DNA from: Prescottella defluvii
GTDB taxonomy: Bacteria; Actinomycetota; Actinomycetes; Mycobacteriales; Mycobacteriaceae
Direction: 5' to 3'
Assembly: GCA_029690005.1 (NCBI GenBank)
Contig: CP121458.1
Span: 620,001-684,000, forward strand
DNA: 64,000 nt
Under the pieces are notes generated by a model that searched no databases, was not told where the DNA came from, and saw nothing but the letters and a program-made list of their open reading frames with translations. Positions 17,826-30,231 of this stretch are shown piece after piece (the first letter of the stretch is position 1; every line of letters begins with the position of its first letter). The position numbers and the translations under genes are program-made.

Positions 17826-19565
17826 TCAGCCTCCCAGGCTGCCGAACAGCCCTGACAGGCTGCCGAGGCTGCCCCCTCCGTCGCCCGGCAGCGTGTCCGG
17901 GCTACCGGTCACGGTGACGTTCACCGGGTCGGCCGACGAGTTGATGAAGCCACTGTCGGCCGTGAAGTCGGCGGTGATCGCGAACTCGCCCGGGTTCTGG
18001 AAGAACGTCGTCAGGGTCGCGACGCCGTTCGCGTCCACCCGCACAGGCCCGCCGAGCAGCACGTTGCCGAGCTTGAACTGCACCGTGCCGCGCGCGTCGG
18101 CCGGGTGGAGACGCGCGGTGAGCGTCACCGGCGAACCCTTGGCGGTCGATGCGACCGGATCGACGGTCACCGTGGTGGCCACGGCGGCAGCCGGAGCCTC
18201 GGTCACACTGACCGCGTACTGCGTCGAGACCGACGGGGAAACCCCTTCAGCACCCGAGTATCGGGCGACCACGCGGTGAGTGCCGTTGGTGTCGAAGGTG
18301 TGCGGCAGCACCGCGACGCCGTCGTCCTTGACGTCGGCCGTACCGACCGCGGTGCCGTCGACGTCGAAGGTCACCGAGCCGCCGGAGACTCCCGGCTCGA
18401 CCTTGGCGGTCAGGTTCACCGGCTGGCTGCGGTACGCGTCCTGAGCCGGTCCGGTGACCGACGTGGTGGTCTGGATGTCCTGCGAGGTCACCGTCACCGT
18501 CTTGGAGCCCGCCGACGGGTTGAAGAACTCCGCGCCCAGGAACTTCGCCCCGTACGCGTAGTCACCGTCCACGTCGAGCGTCTCGTTGAGCGTGGCCTTG
18601 CCGTTCACCAGATCGACCGGTGCACCGACGTCCTCACCGTTCCGAGTGAACTGCGCCTGCCCGGCGTCCGGGGTCGGCACGACCGTGGCAGTGAGCGCGA
18701 ACGCGCCGCCGTTGGTCACCGCACTGGGCCCGTCGAGGTGCGTGACCGTGGCGACTGCCTGCCGCAGGATCTGGATCGTGGCCAGTGGACCGGAGCCCGC
18801 GTTGAGCGGGCCGCTGGCGCTGTCACGCGGCGAGCACTGGGTGGGAGCCCAGACAGTGCCGACGATCGGTGCGCTGGCCCGGGGGAGGAAGGTCAGGAAG
18901 TTCGCGTCGTTGCCGAACTGTCCGGCCGCACCCGCCGTCCGCAGCTTCATCGAGATGTTCCCGGCCGCGCCCGCCTTGAGAGTGGCCTTGACCTGCGGCA
19001 ACTGGAATGACGTGGTGCTGCCCGACGCATTCGCCTTGATACCGCCCTCGGAACTCTTCGACGACTTCGGACCGTTACCGATCGTCTCGTTGTTCCCGGA
19101 CAACCGAATGATCGAGCCGTTCGCGTCCGGATTTCCACTGTCGTTGACGACGATGACGCTCGGCGCGACACCCGTGATACCCGATGCCGTACCAGCCACC
19201 ACCTCGGCGCCGACGAACTGCGCGTTCTCCGGCATCGCCACGTCGATCTTGAGCCGCGAGATGTTCGACAGGCTCGCTCCGGAACCCAGATCGTTGGGCA
19301 CCGAGATCGGCGGCGGCGAGATCGTCACCACGAACTCCTCACCGGGTGCCACCGTTGCCGGTGCGTCGACCGTCACCGACGCCGCCTGCACCTGAGTCTG
19401 AGGCCCACCGGCCAGACTCGACGACGGCGTCGCCTGACACGCGTTGTTGAACGGCGTCGTCGTCGTCTCCGCGGAGGCGGTCGCCACACCCAGAACACCC
19501 GCACCCGCGGCGACTGTCGCGCCTACCGCGACAGGTGCGATGAAGCGGTACAGCTTGGAACTCAT
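17826..19565 (-). CDS. Secreted multi-Ig-domain surface protein A
   Basis: The protein of about 579 residues has a Sec signal peptide ending near ATASAETT, an N-terminal unique domain (about 40-240), and then three or more bacterial Ig-like repeats of about 90 residues. Each repeat has the strand pattern 'G.....LTA.V.P...G.V.F' seen in Big_3/Big_5-type domains. It ends in GSLGSLSGLFGSLGG, almost the same tail as the neighbouring gene. No LPXTG motif or membrane anchor is visible. I chose ATG 19565 because GGAGGA precedes it. It is 14 bp after the next Ig gene, so the two are one operon, probably adhesins or envelope scaffold proteins. Confidence 0.78.
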   Translation of the reverse strand: MSSKLYRFIAPVAVGATVAAGAGVLGVATASAETTTTPFNNACQATPSSSLAGGPQTQVQAASVTVDAPATVAPGEEFVVTISPPPISVPNDLGSGASLSNISRLKIDVAMPENAQFVGAEVVAGTASGITGVAPSVIVVNDSGNPDANGSIIRLSGNNETIGNGPKSSKSSEGGIKANASGSTTSFQLPQVKATLKAGAAGNISMKLRTAGAAGQFGNDANFLTFLPRASAPIVGTVWAPTQCSPRDSASGPLNAGSGPLATIQILRQAVATVTHLDGPSAVTNGGAFALTATVVPTPDAGQAQFTRNGEDVGAPVDLVNGKATLNETLDVDGDYAYGAKFLGAEFFNPSAGSKTVTVTSQDIQTTTSVTGPAQDAYRSQPVNLTAKVEPGVSGGSVTFDVDGTAVGTADVKDDGVAVLPHTFDTNGTHRVVARYSGAEGVSPSVSTQYAVSVTEAPAAAVATTVTVDPVASTAKGSPVTLTARLHPADARGTVQFKLGNVLLGGPVRVDANGVATLTTFFQNPGEFAITADFTADSGFINSSADPVNVTVTGSPDTLPGDGGGSLGSLSGLFGSLGG

Positions 19566-19579
19566 CGATCCTCCTGCAC

Positions 19580-21397
19580 TCATTCGTCAGCCCCCAGCGA
19601 TCCGGTGAACAGCCCGCTCAGCGAGCCCAGGCTTCCCGCGGGCGTGCCCGGGTTCTCCGGCGCGGGGGACACGTTCAGCACCACCGGGTTCGACACGGTG
19701 TCGCGGAAGCCCTCGCCGCCGACGAACTTCGCGCTGAGTACCTGCGTGCCCTCGGCGTCGAGCGTGGTGGTGATCGACGCCTTGCCGTCGACGATCGCCA
19801 CCGGTGCGCCGATGGCCTGGCTGCCCTTGTAGAACTGAACGGTGCCCTGCGCAGCGGCGGGGTCGACGTCCACGGTGAGCGTGACCGTCTGGCCGACCAC
19901 CGACAGGCCCTGGACCTTCAGGTTCGCGTTCACCGCGGTGAGCACGGGCGCGGTCGGGGCGACCGTGGCCGTGAACGGCGCGGACGCGGAGGCCGAGAAG
20001 CCTTCCGTGCCACCGAAGTTGGCGACAACCTGGTAGGTGCCGGCGGTGTCGAACGTGTGCGCGAGCACAGCGACTCCGTCGGCGGTGCCCACGTCGGACG
20101 AGCCGATCTCGACGCCGTCGACGGAGAAGGTGACGGTGCCGGCGGCGGGAATCGGACGGACGGTCGCCATCAGGTTGGCCGGGCTACCGGCCTCGGCGCT
20201 CACGGGCTCGACGACCACGGTGGTGGTCTGCCACGCGCCGTACGCGACGTTGATCTGCTGCGCGGTAGCGGTCGAATCGGCGAAGCCGTAGCCGCCGACG
20301 AAGTGTGCCGTCACGCTGAACTGACCGGGATCGTCGAAGCGATGATCGAGGGTGGCCTTGCCGTCACTGACCTGGACCGGGTTGCCGACATTCGTGCCGT
20401 TCACCGCGAACTGCACGGCGCCCTGGGCGTCTGCCGGGGTAACGGTGGCCTCCAGCGGGACCGTCGCGCTCGCGTCAGCCGTGGCGGGCACGGTCACGGT
20501 GGTAGCGGTCGCCACGGGGCCGACCTCGACCTGCACCGGCTGCGACTCCGAACTGTTGAAGAGGCCCGTCGCCGTGTACTTGGCGGAGATGGAGTGGGCG
20601 CCCATCTCGGTGAAGGCGTGGGACAGCGTGGCATGGCCGCCGCTGACCGCGACCGGATCACCGATCGGGTTCGCACCCTCGAAGAACTGCACCGTGCCCG
20701 TTGCGCCGGACGGCGTGACCGTGGCCGTCAGGTCCACCGGGCTGCCCTTGGCCGCGGTGGGCGGCGCCGACACCGTGGTCGTGGTGTTGTCGCGCTTGGC
20801 CTCGACGCGGACCTGCGCACCGGAGGCGTTGCTGCCCTGCTGGCTGCTGAACGAGTACACGTCGAAGACGAAAGCGCTGTTGTAGTCGCCGAACGCGAAG
20901 TTCGTCGGGATCTTGTAGGTCACGTCGAAGTTCAGGACGGTGCTACCGATGATCTTGAAGCCCTTGGTGCCGAGCAGCGGCACCGAGCTGCATCCGCCGC
21001 CGGTGCAGACAGCCTTGACGCCGGCGTTGCCCTCGTTCGTGACCGTTCCGGCCATCGACGTGGTCCCGCTCTGGTACTGGAAGCCCGCGGGCGCGACGTG
21101 CCGGGCCGCCGTGATGTAGCGGCCCAGGTTCAACGCAACCTGCGAGTTCTCCCAGATGCTGGAGCGGTAGGTGACCGTGTCGCCGGGGTTGGCGACGTTC
21201 TTTCCGGCGACGCCGTTGACGCTGACCACCTCGGTCTTCCAACCGAGATTGTCGGCCGTCTGGTCACCCGACGTCGACGATGGGGGCGGTCCGGTCGGGT
21301 CGGCATTGGCCGAACCGGTCATGGCCAAGACCAGCGCCGTGGCGCTGGCCAAAGCCACGAGCGGCCCGGCCGCTCTGCGAAGTTTGGACGAAAACAC
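19580..21397 (-). CDS. Secreted multi-Ig-domain surface protein B
   Basis: The 605-residue protein has a signal peptide (LVALASATALVLAMTGSANA), an N-terminal beta-rich domain with a CTGGGC cysteine pair, and four to five Ig-like repeats of about 90 residues rich in Val, Thr, Gly and Ala. Repeats carry the phrase 'P.....G.V.F...G' and a closing 'V.....F.....FNSS or F.DS' motif. The tail GSLGSLSGLFTGSLG matches the downstream paralogue. This gene is first in the pair, so its promoter should lie at 21398-21500. The two proteins appear to be old duplicates with the same export and tail features but different N-termini. Confidence 0.78.
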   Translation of the reverse strand: MFSSKLRRAAGPLVALASATALVLAMTGSANADPTGPPPSSTSGDQTADNLGWKTEVVSVNGVAGKNVANPGDTVTYRSSIWENSQVALNLGRYITAARHVAPAGFQYQSGTTSMAGTVTNEGNAGVKAVCTGGGCSSVPLLGTKGFKIIGSTVLNFDVTYKIPTNFAFGDYNSAFVFDVYSFSSQQGSNASGAQVRVEAKRDNTTTTVSAPPTAAKGSPVDLTATVTPSGATGTVQFFEGANPIGDPVAVSGGHATLSHAFTEMGAHSISAKYTATGLFNSSESQPVQVEVGPVATATTVTVPATADASATVPLEATVTPADAQGAVQFAVNGTNVGNPVQVSDGKATLDHRFDDPGQFSVTAHFVGGYGFADSTATAQQINVAYGAWQTTTVVVEPVSAEAGSPANLMATVRPIPAAGTVTFSVDGVEIGSSDVGTADGVAVLAHTFDTAGTYQVVANFGGTEGFSASASAPFTATVAPTAPVLTAVNANLKVQGLSVVGQTVTLTVDVDPAAAQGTVQFYKGSQAIGAPVAIVDGKASITTTLDAEGTQVLSAKFVGGEGFRDTVSNPVVLNVSPAPENPGTPAGSLGSLSGLFTGSLGADE

Positions 21398-21538
21398 TGA
21401 TCCTCCTCGGGTCGTCCGCCGCCCGACCGGCGGTCATGTGTCATGCATCACATAACGGGCAACCTTAGCCGTTGCAGGATCGTTGTAAACCTGTTTTCTG
21501 GTCACATGTCCAAAAGAGTTCGGACAAAAAGGACGAAA

Positions 21539-21574
21539 GCCCCGTTCCACGCGAGGCGATGCATGGAACGGGGC
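21539..21574. terminator. Terminator hairpin between gltD and the Ig-domain operon
   Basis: GCCCCGTTCCA at 21539-21549 pairs perfectly with TGGAACGGGGC at 21564-21574. It follows the gltD stop on the minus strand, and the minus-strand side continues into a TTTGTCC stretch. Confidence 0.75.
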
Positions 21575-21618
21575 CTTCGAGCCCTGGCGGCGGGGAACGA
21601 CGCTGGTCCCCGCCAGGA

Positions 21619-23077
<1,459 letters not shown>

Positions 23078-23085
<8 letters not shown>

Positions 23086-26000
23086 GAGCTGCCTCCATGA
23101 TTGCGTCGTCCACGTTCATTCCGTTCTTCTTCGCGGTCTCGATAGCGACGAGGACCTTCTTGTAGTCGCGCGGCATGACCTTCGCGAAATGAGCCTTCTG
23201 GTGCGACCAGTCGGCGAGGATCCGAGCCGCAACCTCGGATCCGGTCTCGTCACGGTGGCGCTCGATGGCGCCGTGCAGCCACTCGAAGTCCTCGACGCTG
23301 AGATCCTCGAGATCGACCAACTCGGTGTTGAGGTTGGCCCCGAAATCACGGTCCGGGTTGAAGATGAACGCGACGCCACCGGACATGCCGGCACCGAAGT
23401 TGCGTCCCGTCTTGCCGAGAATGACCACCTTGCCGCCGGTCATGTACTCGCAACCGTGATCGCCCACGCCCTCGACGACAGCGGTGGCGCCGGAGTTGCG
23501 GACTGCGAAACGCTCACCCACGATGCCGCGGATGAGAACCTCACCCGTGGTGGCACCGAACAGGATCACGTTGCCGCCGATGATGTTCTCCTCGGGCACG
23601 AAGCCCTCGGCCGTCTGCAGCGGTGGGCGGACGACGATCCGTCCACCGGACAGGCCCTTGCCGACGAAGTCGTTGGCGTCGCCCTGCAGCCGCAGCGTCA
23701 TGCCCTTGGGCACGAAGGCACCGAAGCTGTTGCCGGCCGAACCCGTGAACGTGATGTCGATCGTGTCGTCCGGCAGGCCCTGCGCGCCGTAGGCCTTCGT
23801 CAGCTCGTGGCCGAGCATGGTGCCGACCGTCCGGTTGACGTTGGTGATCTCCGACGCGAACGCGACCGCCTCGCCCTTGTCGAGGGCCGGACGGGCCTGC
23901 TCGATCAGCTGCTGGTCGAGCGCCTTCTCCAGGCCGTGCTCCTGCGTTCCCGAGCAGTACAGGTCCTGGTCCGCGAACGCGGACTCGACCTTGTGCAGGA
24001 TCGGCGACAGGTCCAGCTTGGACGCCTTCCAGTGCTCGAGCGCCGCAGTGGTGTCGAGGACGTCGACCTGGCCGACGGCCTCCTGCAGGGTGCGGAAGCC
24101 CAGCTCGGCGAGCAGCTCACGCACCTCCTCGGCGATGAACATGAAGAAGTTCTCGACGAACTCCGGCTTGCCCGCGAAACGCTTGCGCAGCACCGGGTTC
24201 TGCGTCGCCACGCCCACCGGGCAGGTATCGAGATGGCACACGCGCATCATGATGCAGCCCGAGACCACCAGCGGCGCGGTGGCGAAACCGAACTCCTCGC
24301 CGCCGAGCAGCGTCGCGATCACGACGTCGCGGCCGGTCTTCATCTGACCGTCGACCTGGACCACGATGCGGTCGCGAAGACCGTTGAGCAGCAGCGTCTG
24401 CTGCGTCTCGGCCAGACCGAGCTCCCACGGCGCACCGGCGTGCTTGAGTGACGTCAGCGGCGACGCGCCCGTGCCACCGTCGTGGCCCGAGATCAGGACG
24501 ACGTCGGCGTGCGCCTTCGACACACCGGCGGCGACCGTGCCGACACCGATCTCCGAGACCAGCTTGACGTGGATCCGCGCCTGCGGATTCGCGTTCTTGA
24601 GGTCGTGGATCAGCTGCGCCAGATCCTCGATCGAGTAGATGTCGTGGTGCGGCGGCGGCGAGATGAGGCCGACGCCCGGGTGGAGCCACGCACCTCGGCG
24701 ACCCACGGGTACACCTTGTGCGGCGGCAGCTGGCCACCCTCGCCAGGCTTGGCGCCCTGCGCCATCTTGATCTGGATGTCGGTGCAGTTGGTCAGGTAGT
24801 GCGAGGTGACGCCGAAGCGCCCCGACGCGACCTGCTTGATCGCCGACCGACGCCAGTCGCCGTTCTCGTCCGGCGTGAAGCGCGACGGATGCTCGCCGCC
24901 CTCACCGGAATTCGAGCGGGCACCGAGACGGTTCATCGCGATCGCGAGGGTCTCGTGGGCCTCCGCCGAGATGGAGCCGTAGCTCATCGCGCCGGTGGAG
25001 AACCGCTTGACGATCTCGCTGGCGGGCTCCACCTCGTCGATCGAAATGGGCTGGCGCAGACCGGTCTTGAACTTGAACAGGCCACGCAGCGACGCGAGGC
25101 GCTCCGACTGGTCGTCGACAAGCTTGGTGTACTCCTTGAAGACCTCGTACTGGCCGGTCTTGGTGGAGTGCTGGAGCTTGAACACCGTGTCCGGGTTGAA
25201 CAGGTGGTACTCGCCCTCACGACGCCACTGGTACTCGCCGCCCACCTCGAGCTCGCGGTGCGCCCGCAGCTCGGGACGGTCCAGGTACGCATTGGCATGC
25301 CGCACAGCGACATCCGCGGCGATCTCGTCCAGTCCGATGCCGTCCAGGTTGGAGTGCAGACCGGTGAAGTACTCGTCGACGAGCTCCTGCGACAGGCCGA
25401 TCACCTGGAACAGCTGGGCACCGGTGTACGACGCGAGCGTCGAGATGCCCATCTTCGACATCACCTTCAGCACGCCCTTGCCGGCGGCCTTGATGTAGTT
25501 CGCGACGGCCTTGTCGAGCGTCAGACCGGGCAGCTGGTTGCCCTGCATCAGCTCGTCGATGGTCTCGAAGGCCATGTAGGGGTTGACCGCCGCGGCACCG
25601 AAGCCGAGCAGCGCCGCCATGTGGTGGACCTCGCGAGCGTCACCGGACTCGACGACCAGGCCGACCTTGGTGCGGGTCTTCTCACGCACCAGGTGATGGT
25701 GCACCGCGGAGGTGAGGAGCAGCGACGGGATCGGCGCGTACTTCTCGTTGGACTCACGGTCGGACAGCACGATGATGCGGGCACCGCCGGCGATCGCCTC
25801 GGAGACCTTCTCGCGCACCGTGTCCAGGGCCTTGCGCAGGCCCTCGCCGCCCTCCGCGACCGGGTACACGCCGCGTACGACGACGCTGCGGAAGTGCGGG
25901 AAATCGGCGGTGTCGTTGAGGTGGATCAGCTTCGACAGGTCGTCGTTGTGCAGGATCGGCTGCTGCAGCACGATCTGGCGGCACGGCGACATCGACGAGT

Positions 26001-27662
26001 CCAGCAGATCGGACTCGGGTCCGATGGCGCCGCCCACGCTCGTGACGATCTCCTCGCGGATCGCGTCGAGCGGCGGGTTGGTCACCTGCGCGAACAGCTG
26101 CTGGAAGTAGTCGAACAGCATCCGCGGGCGAGCCGAGAGCACCGCGATCGGGGTGTCGGTGCCCATCGAGCCCAGCGCCTCGCCACCGGTGGCAGCCATC
26201 GGCTTGACGAGAAGGTTCACCTCTTCGTTGGTGTAGCCGAAGATCTGCTGGCGCAGCACGACCCGGTCGTGGGTCATGTACGTGTACTTGTGATCCGGCA
26301 GGTCCTCGATCCGGACCAGGACCTCGTCGACCCACTGCTGGTACGGGTGCGCGGCGGCGAGCTCCGACTTGATCTCGTCGTCGGAGATGATGCGGCCCTG
26401 CGCGGTGTCGACCAGGAACATGCGGCCCGGCTGCATGCGCATGCGGCGCACGATCTTCTCCGGTGCGATGTCGAGGACGCCGACCTCGGACGCCATGACG
26501 ACCAGACCGTCCTCGGTGACCCACACGCGCGACGGGCGCAGGCCGTTGCGGTCGAGCACGGCGCCGACGACGGTGCCGTCGGTGAAGCACACCGACGCCG
26601 GGCCGTCCCACGGCTCCATGAGCGCCGAGTGGTACTCGTAGAACGCCTTGCGGGCCGGGTCCATGGTCTCGTGACGCTCCCAGGCCTCCGGGATCATCAT
26701 CAGCACGGCGTGCGGCAGGCTGCGGCCGCCGAGGTGCAGCAGCTCGAGCACCTCGTCGAAGCGCGCGGTGTCCGAGGCGCCGGGGGTGCAGATCGGGAAG
26801 ATCTTCTCGAGCGCGCCCTCACCGAACACGTCGGACTTGATGAGCGCCTCGCGGGCCCGCATCCAGTTCTCGTTGCCGCTGACGGTGTTGATCTCGCCGT
26901 TGTGAGCCACGCGGCGGAACGGGTGCGCCAGCGGCCACGACGGGAACGTGTTGGTGGAGAAGCGCGAGTGCACCAGGCCCAGCGCGCTCTCGAGCCGGTC
27001 GTCCTGCAGGTCCAGGTAGAAACCCTTGAGCTGCGGGGTGGTGAGCATGCCCTTGTAGACGAACGTCTGACCCGACAGGCTCGGGAAGTACACCGACTCG
27101 CGGCCCGGGCCGTCCTCGCCGGCGCCGCCGTCGCCGAGCTCGTGCTCGACGCGCTTGCGGACGACGTACGCGCGGCGCTCGAGGTCCATGTCGGTGACCG
27201 AATCGTCGGCCGAGCCGATGAACACCTGACGGAACGTCGGCATCGCGGCCTGCGCCAGCGAACCGAGCGACGAGTCGTCGGTGGGAACCGCGCGCCAGCC
27301 GAGAACCGTCAAGCCCTCCTCGGCGACGATCTTCTCGACACCCGCGGCGGCCTCGTCGGCGGCGGCGTCGCCCTGCGGCAGGAACGCGATGCCGGTGGCG
27401 TACGCGCCCTCGGCGGGCAGCTCGAAGTCGACGACGGCGCGCAGGAAGCGGTCCGGGACCTGGAGCAGGATGCCGGCACCGTCACCGGTGTTGGGCTCGG
27501 AGCCCGCGGCGCCGCGGTGCTCGAGGTTGACCAGCGCCGTGATCGCCTTCTCGACGATGTCGCGGCTGCGGCGACCGTGCATGTCGACGACGAACGCGAC
27601 GCCGCACGCGTCGTGCTCGTTTGCCGGGTGGTAGAGCCCCGGGGCCCGGGAAGATGCTTCAT
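23078..27662 (-). CDS. gltB: Glutamate synthase large subunit GltB (two frameshifts)
   Basis: GltB hydrolyses glutamine in its N-terminal class II amidotransferase domain and channels ammonia to the FMN/Fe-S synthase site. After a short propeptide the catalytic Cys appears in [17 protein letters not shown]. The central and FMN domains include [14 protein letters not shown] and [18 protein letters not shown]. The C-terminal beta-helix (GGxxxG repeats, [13 protein letters not shown]) is complete. The frame breaks near 24679 and near 27637; one extra C/G at each site gives 1528 residues, matching mycobacterial GltB. The start ATG 27662 gives [13 protein letters not shown]. It is the first gene of gltBD. 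Confidence 0.95.
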
Positions 27663-27969
27663 ACCTACTGCCTTCGTATGCGTAAATGCACCGACGACCA
27701 GCAGCGCTGATGGCCATACAACTGCAGAGCATGTACCTGCACGACACTGTGCGGCACCGACCGAGAAGGGCTCCTCGTTGAGCCTCGGCACGGGACTGAC
27801 GTCCACCCCGGCGACGTTGCTCTGGGGCGTTTCAGACGGTTATGAGTCCACCGTGTTGAGAAAATGTTAATTCACACCCCCGGGAGAAACGCAAGCAAGG
27901 CTCCCCTCTCCACCCCGTGACCTGTGCGTTTACTCCCCCTTGCTGGGAGAATGCAACGCACGTCACATC
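27663..27969. promoter_or_regulatory. gltBD leader and promoter region
   Basis: These 307 bp upstream of gltB hold no convincing gene. Nitrogen-responsive promoters would be expected here, but I see no clear GlnR/AmtR-type site. The stretch around 27861-27875 (GAAAATGTTAATTCA) is the most AT-rich part and is the best candidate for a -10 region. Confidence 0.3.
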
Positions 27970-28325
27970 CTAGGGCGAATGTTTCGTCGCCGATGCCGCG
28001 ATGTGTTGCGGCATCGACACGATCGTCCTACGACCGAGCTGCGCCGGCGTATCGCTGCGATGTCGGGCCCGTTGCGGAGCGAACGGGTCGCACCGGCTAC
28101 GAGCAGGGTGCGATCCGACGATCGTCACCGTGTCGGTGTCGTAGTTGGCGACGTAAGCGCGGGCACCGTCCAGGATGATCGCGACACTCTCCGGGCTCTC
28201 GCCGACGGGAACCGCGACGACGACGGCGTCGGTACGGGACCGGCGGACAACGCCGACCCGACCACCGCGACAGCCGCGGCGACGAACGCCGCCGGCCGGC
28301 CGCGGCGTCGGATCGATGGGTTCAC
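27970..28325 (-). pseudogene. Remnant of a secreted YVTN beta-propeller protein
   Basis: A signal peptide-like start (RPAAFVAAAVAVVGSALSAG, GTG 28325) leads into VAVPVGESPESVAIILDGAR and AYVANYDTDTVTIVG, a typical 40-residue YVTN blade. The two are in different frames joined by one missing base near 28237. Only one blade is present, and the residues after it (HPARSRCDPFAPQRAR onwards) look like non-coding read-through to the stop. Intact relatives have six or seven blades and are extracytoplasmic. I judge it a truncated relic; a very small secreted protein of 118 residues is the alternative. Confidence 0.5.
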
Positions 28326-28481
28326 GACAGCGCCGACACCAGTGAACTCCAGTGAACTCCCCGCAGGCGCCAACGGTAAACAGCCCGCACCCGATCGTCC
28401 TGCGCGACACCGCCGTCGGGCCGGATACACGTTTCGCGTGAAACATCGGAGAAGCCCGGGATTCCGGTGCAAAAATAGCTA

Positions 28482-28512
28482 CTGGCCGCAGCGAGTAGAC
28501 AGCTGCGGCCAG
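28482..28512 (-). terminator. Terminator of the MFS gene
   Basis: CTGGCCGCAG and CTGCGGCCAG form a 10-bp stem at 28482-28491/28503-28512. On the minus strand the stem is followed by TAGCTATTTTT, a T-run of intrinsic-terminator type. Confidence 0.8.
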
Positions 28513-28605
28513 TGCAGGACGAACATTAGCATCTGTTGGACGTTTGACTCACCGGGATCGGGAATCCTTGTCGGAGACCCTCATCCGGCAACACGAACGC
28601 CCAGT

Positions 28606-30048
28606 TCAGACCTTCGCGGCGACGGGTTCGTCCACCTCCAGAACCGTCGGGGCAGGCTTGCGTCCGGGGATTGCGGCCGCGATCGCCGCCGCGACGAGCG
28701 CGACACCGCAGCCGATCAGCAGGCCCGTACGGAAACCGGCCTCGGTCGGAATCGTGTGACCGCCGCCGACCGCGACACTCATCTGCGCGAGCACCACACC
28801 CACGACCGCAGCGGCCACGGACGTGCCCACCGACCGCATCAGCGTGTTGAAGCTGTTGGCCGAACCCGTCTCCGACGGCGGCACGGCGCTCATGATCAGC
28901 GCAGGCATGGCGCCGTACGCGAAGCCGGTGCCGGCGCCGCAGATGGCGACCACCACCATCAGGCCCCAGGCCGAGCCCATCAGCACCATCGACGAGCCGT
29001 AACCCAGCGCGACGATCAGGGCACCGACCAACAGCGTGACCTTGGGGCCGCGTGCCGCGGACAGCTTCGCCCCGAGCGGCGAGATCGCCATCATCACGAA
29101 GCCACCGGGAGCCATCCACAGACCCATCGCCAGCATCGACTGGCCCAGGCCGTAGCCGGTGGCCTCGGGAAGCTGCAGGAGCTGCGGAACGATCAGCGAC
29201 TGCGCGTACATCGAGAAGCCGACGACGACCGATGCGGCGTTGGTGAGCAGCACCTGAGGTCGTGCGGTAACCCGCAGATCGACCAGCGGGTCGCCGGTGT
29301 GCAGCTCCCACCACCCCCACGCGAGCAGCACGATCACCGCGGCCGCGAACAGGCCGAGGATCGACGCGCTCCCCCAGCCCCAGACGGCACCCTTCGAGAC
29401 GGCCAGCAGCAGCGACACCAGTCCCACGCCGAGACCCACAGCACCGACGAAGTCGAACCGTCCACCCGCCGCGAGCGCGGGCGTGGCCGGGATCAGGCGC
29501 CAGATCAGGATGCCGATGACGACACTGAGCACCGCGCAGCCCCAGAACAGCACCCGCCAATTGGCGTTCTGGATGACCAGCGCCGCGATCGGCAGACCCA
29601 GCGCACCACCGATGCCCATCGTCGCGCTCATCAGAGCGATCGACGAGCCCAGCTTCTGCGGCGGCACCAGCTCACGCAGCGCGCTGATGCCCAGCGGCAC
29701 CATGCCCACGCCCAGGCCCTGCAGGCCACGACCGACGATCATCGGTACGAGCGACGTCGCCAGGGCGCACGTCACAGACCCGAGCACCAGCGGCACCGAG
29801 CAGAACAGCAGCATGCGCCGCTTGCCCAGCAGGTCGCCGAGGCGTCCGGTGACCGGCGTCGCGACCGAACCGACCAGCAGCGTGATGGTGATGACCCAGG
29901 ACGCGTTGGACGCCGTCGTGTCGAGGATCTGCGGCAGGTCGCCGATCAGCGGCACCACCAGGGTTTGCATGAGCGCCGCCACGATGCCGGCGGCCGCCAG
30001 CACTGTGACGACGCCGCTCGAGCGGTCGGTGGACGCGGGACTCTCCAC
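28606..30048 (-). CDS. MFS transporter, DHA2-type drug efflux pump
   Basis: The 480-residue protein has 12-14 membrane helices. Family motifs include GRLGDLLGKRRMLL (motif A, residues 66-79) and GRGLQGLGVGMVPLG (motif B region, near 108), with the GALGLPIAALVIQ motif C-like antiporter helix. It resembles DHA2 proton-coupled multidrug exporters. I start at GTG 30048 because GAGGAGGG precedes it by six bases. A divergent MarR gene with palindromic sites between them indicates local repression relieved by a drug or phenolic ligand. Confidence 0.88.
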   Translation of the reverse strand: MESPASTDRSSGVVTVLAAAGIVAALMQTLVVPLIGDLPQILDTTASNASWVITITLLVGSVATPVTGRLGDLLGKRRMLLFCSVPLVLGSVTCALATSLVPMIVGRGLQGLGVGMVPLGISALRELVPPQKLGSSIALMSATMGIGGALGLPIAALVIQNANWRVLFWGCAVLSVVIGILIWRLIPATPALAAGGRFDFVGAVGLGVGLVSLLLAVSKGAVWGWGSASILGLFAAAVIVLLAWGWWELHTGDPLVDLRVTARPQVLLTNAASVVVGFSMYAQSLIVPQLLQLPEATGYGLGQSMLAMGLWMAPGGFVMMAISPLGAKLSAARGPKVTLLVGALIVALGYGSSMVLMGSAWGLMVVVAICGAGTGFAYGAMPALIMSAVPPSETGSANSFNTLMRSVGTSVAAAVVGVVLAQMSVAVGGGHTIPTEAGFRTGLLIGCGVALVAAAIAAAIPGRKPAPTVLEVDEPVAAKV

Positions 30049-30073
30049 GCGTGGCCCTCCTCTATCAGTAGAA

Positions 30074-30122
30074 TTGCATGATGCAAGTTGATTGCAGAGT
30101 ACAACTTGATTGCAAGATGCAA
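30074..30122. promoter_or_regulatory. MarR operator cluster
   Basis: Two 13-bp palindromes, TTGCATGATGCAA (30074-30086) and TTGCAAGATGCAA (30110-30122), lie 36 bp apart. Between them AAGTTG and CAACTT form a wider inverted repeat. The cluster sits immediately upstream of the MFS start and in front of the divergent MarR gene, as expected for autoregulated MarR/MFS pairs. Confidence 0.7.
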
Positions 30123-30231
30123 CAAGATGCGTCACACATCCGGCCATACGGGGCGTTTGTCCGTTTTCGGCGGCACAATGAGGGGTGCGTCGGACACCTG
30201 AGCGTCTGGTGCCGGTTGTGAGAGGACGGGA

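Noticed and set aside
24718..27870. A 1050-residue plus-strand frame across gltB
   Set aside because: It mirrors the codon structure of gltB and is rich in Arg, His, Val and Asp with no motif. Long antisense frames are normal in DNA of this GC content.
28930..30048. Alternative frames over the MFS gene that might suggest a second transporter
   Set aside because: All membrane-helix signal lies in one frame (28606-30048); the others are shadows.
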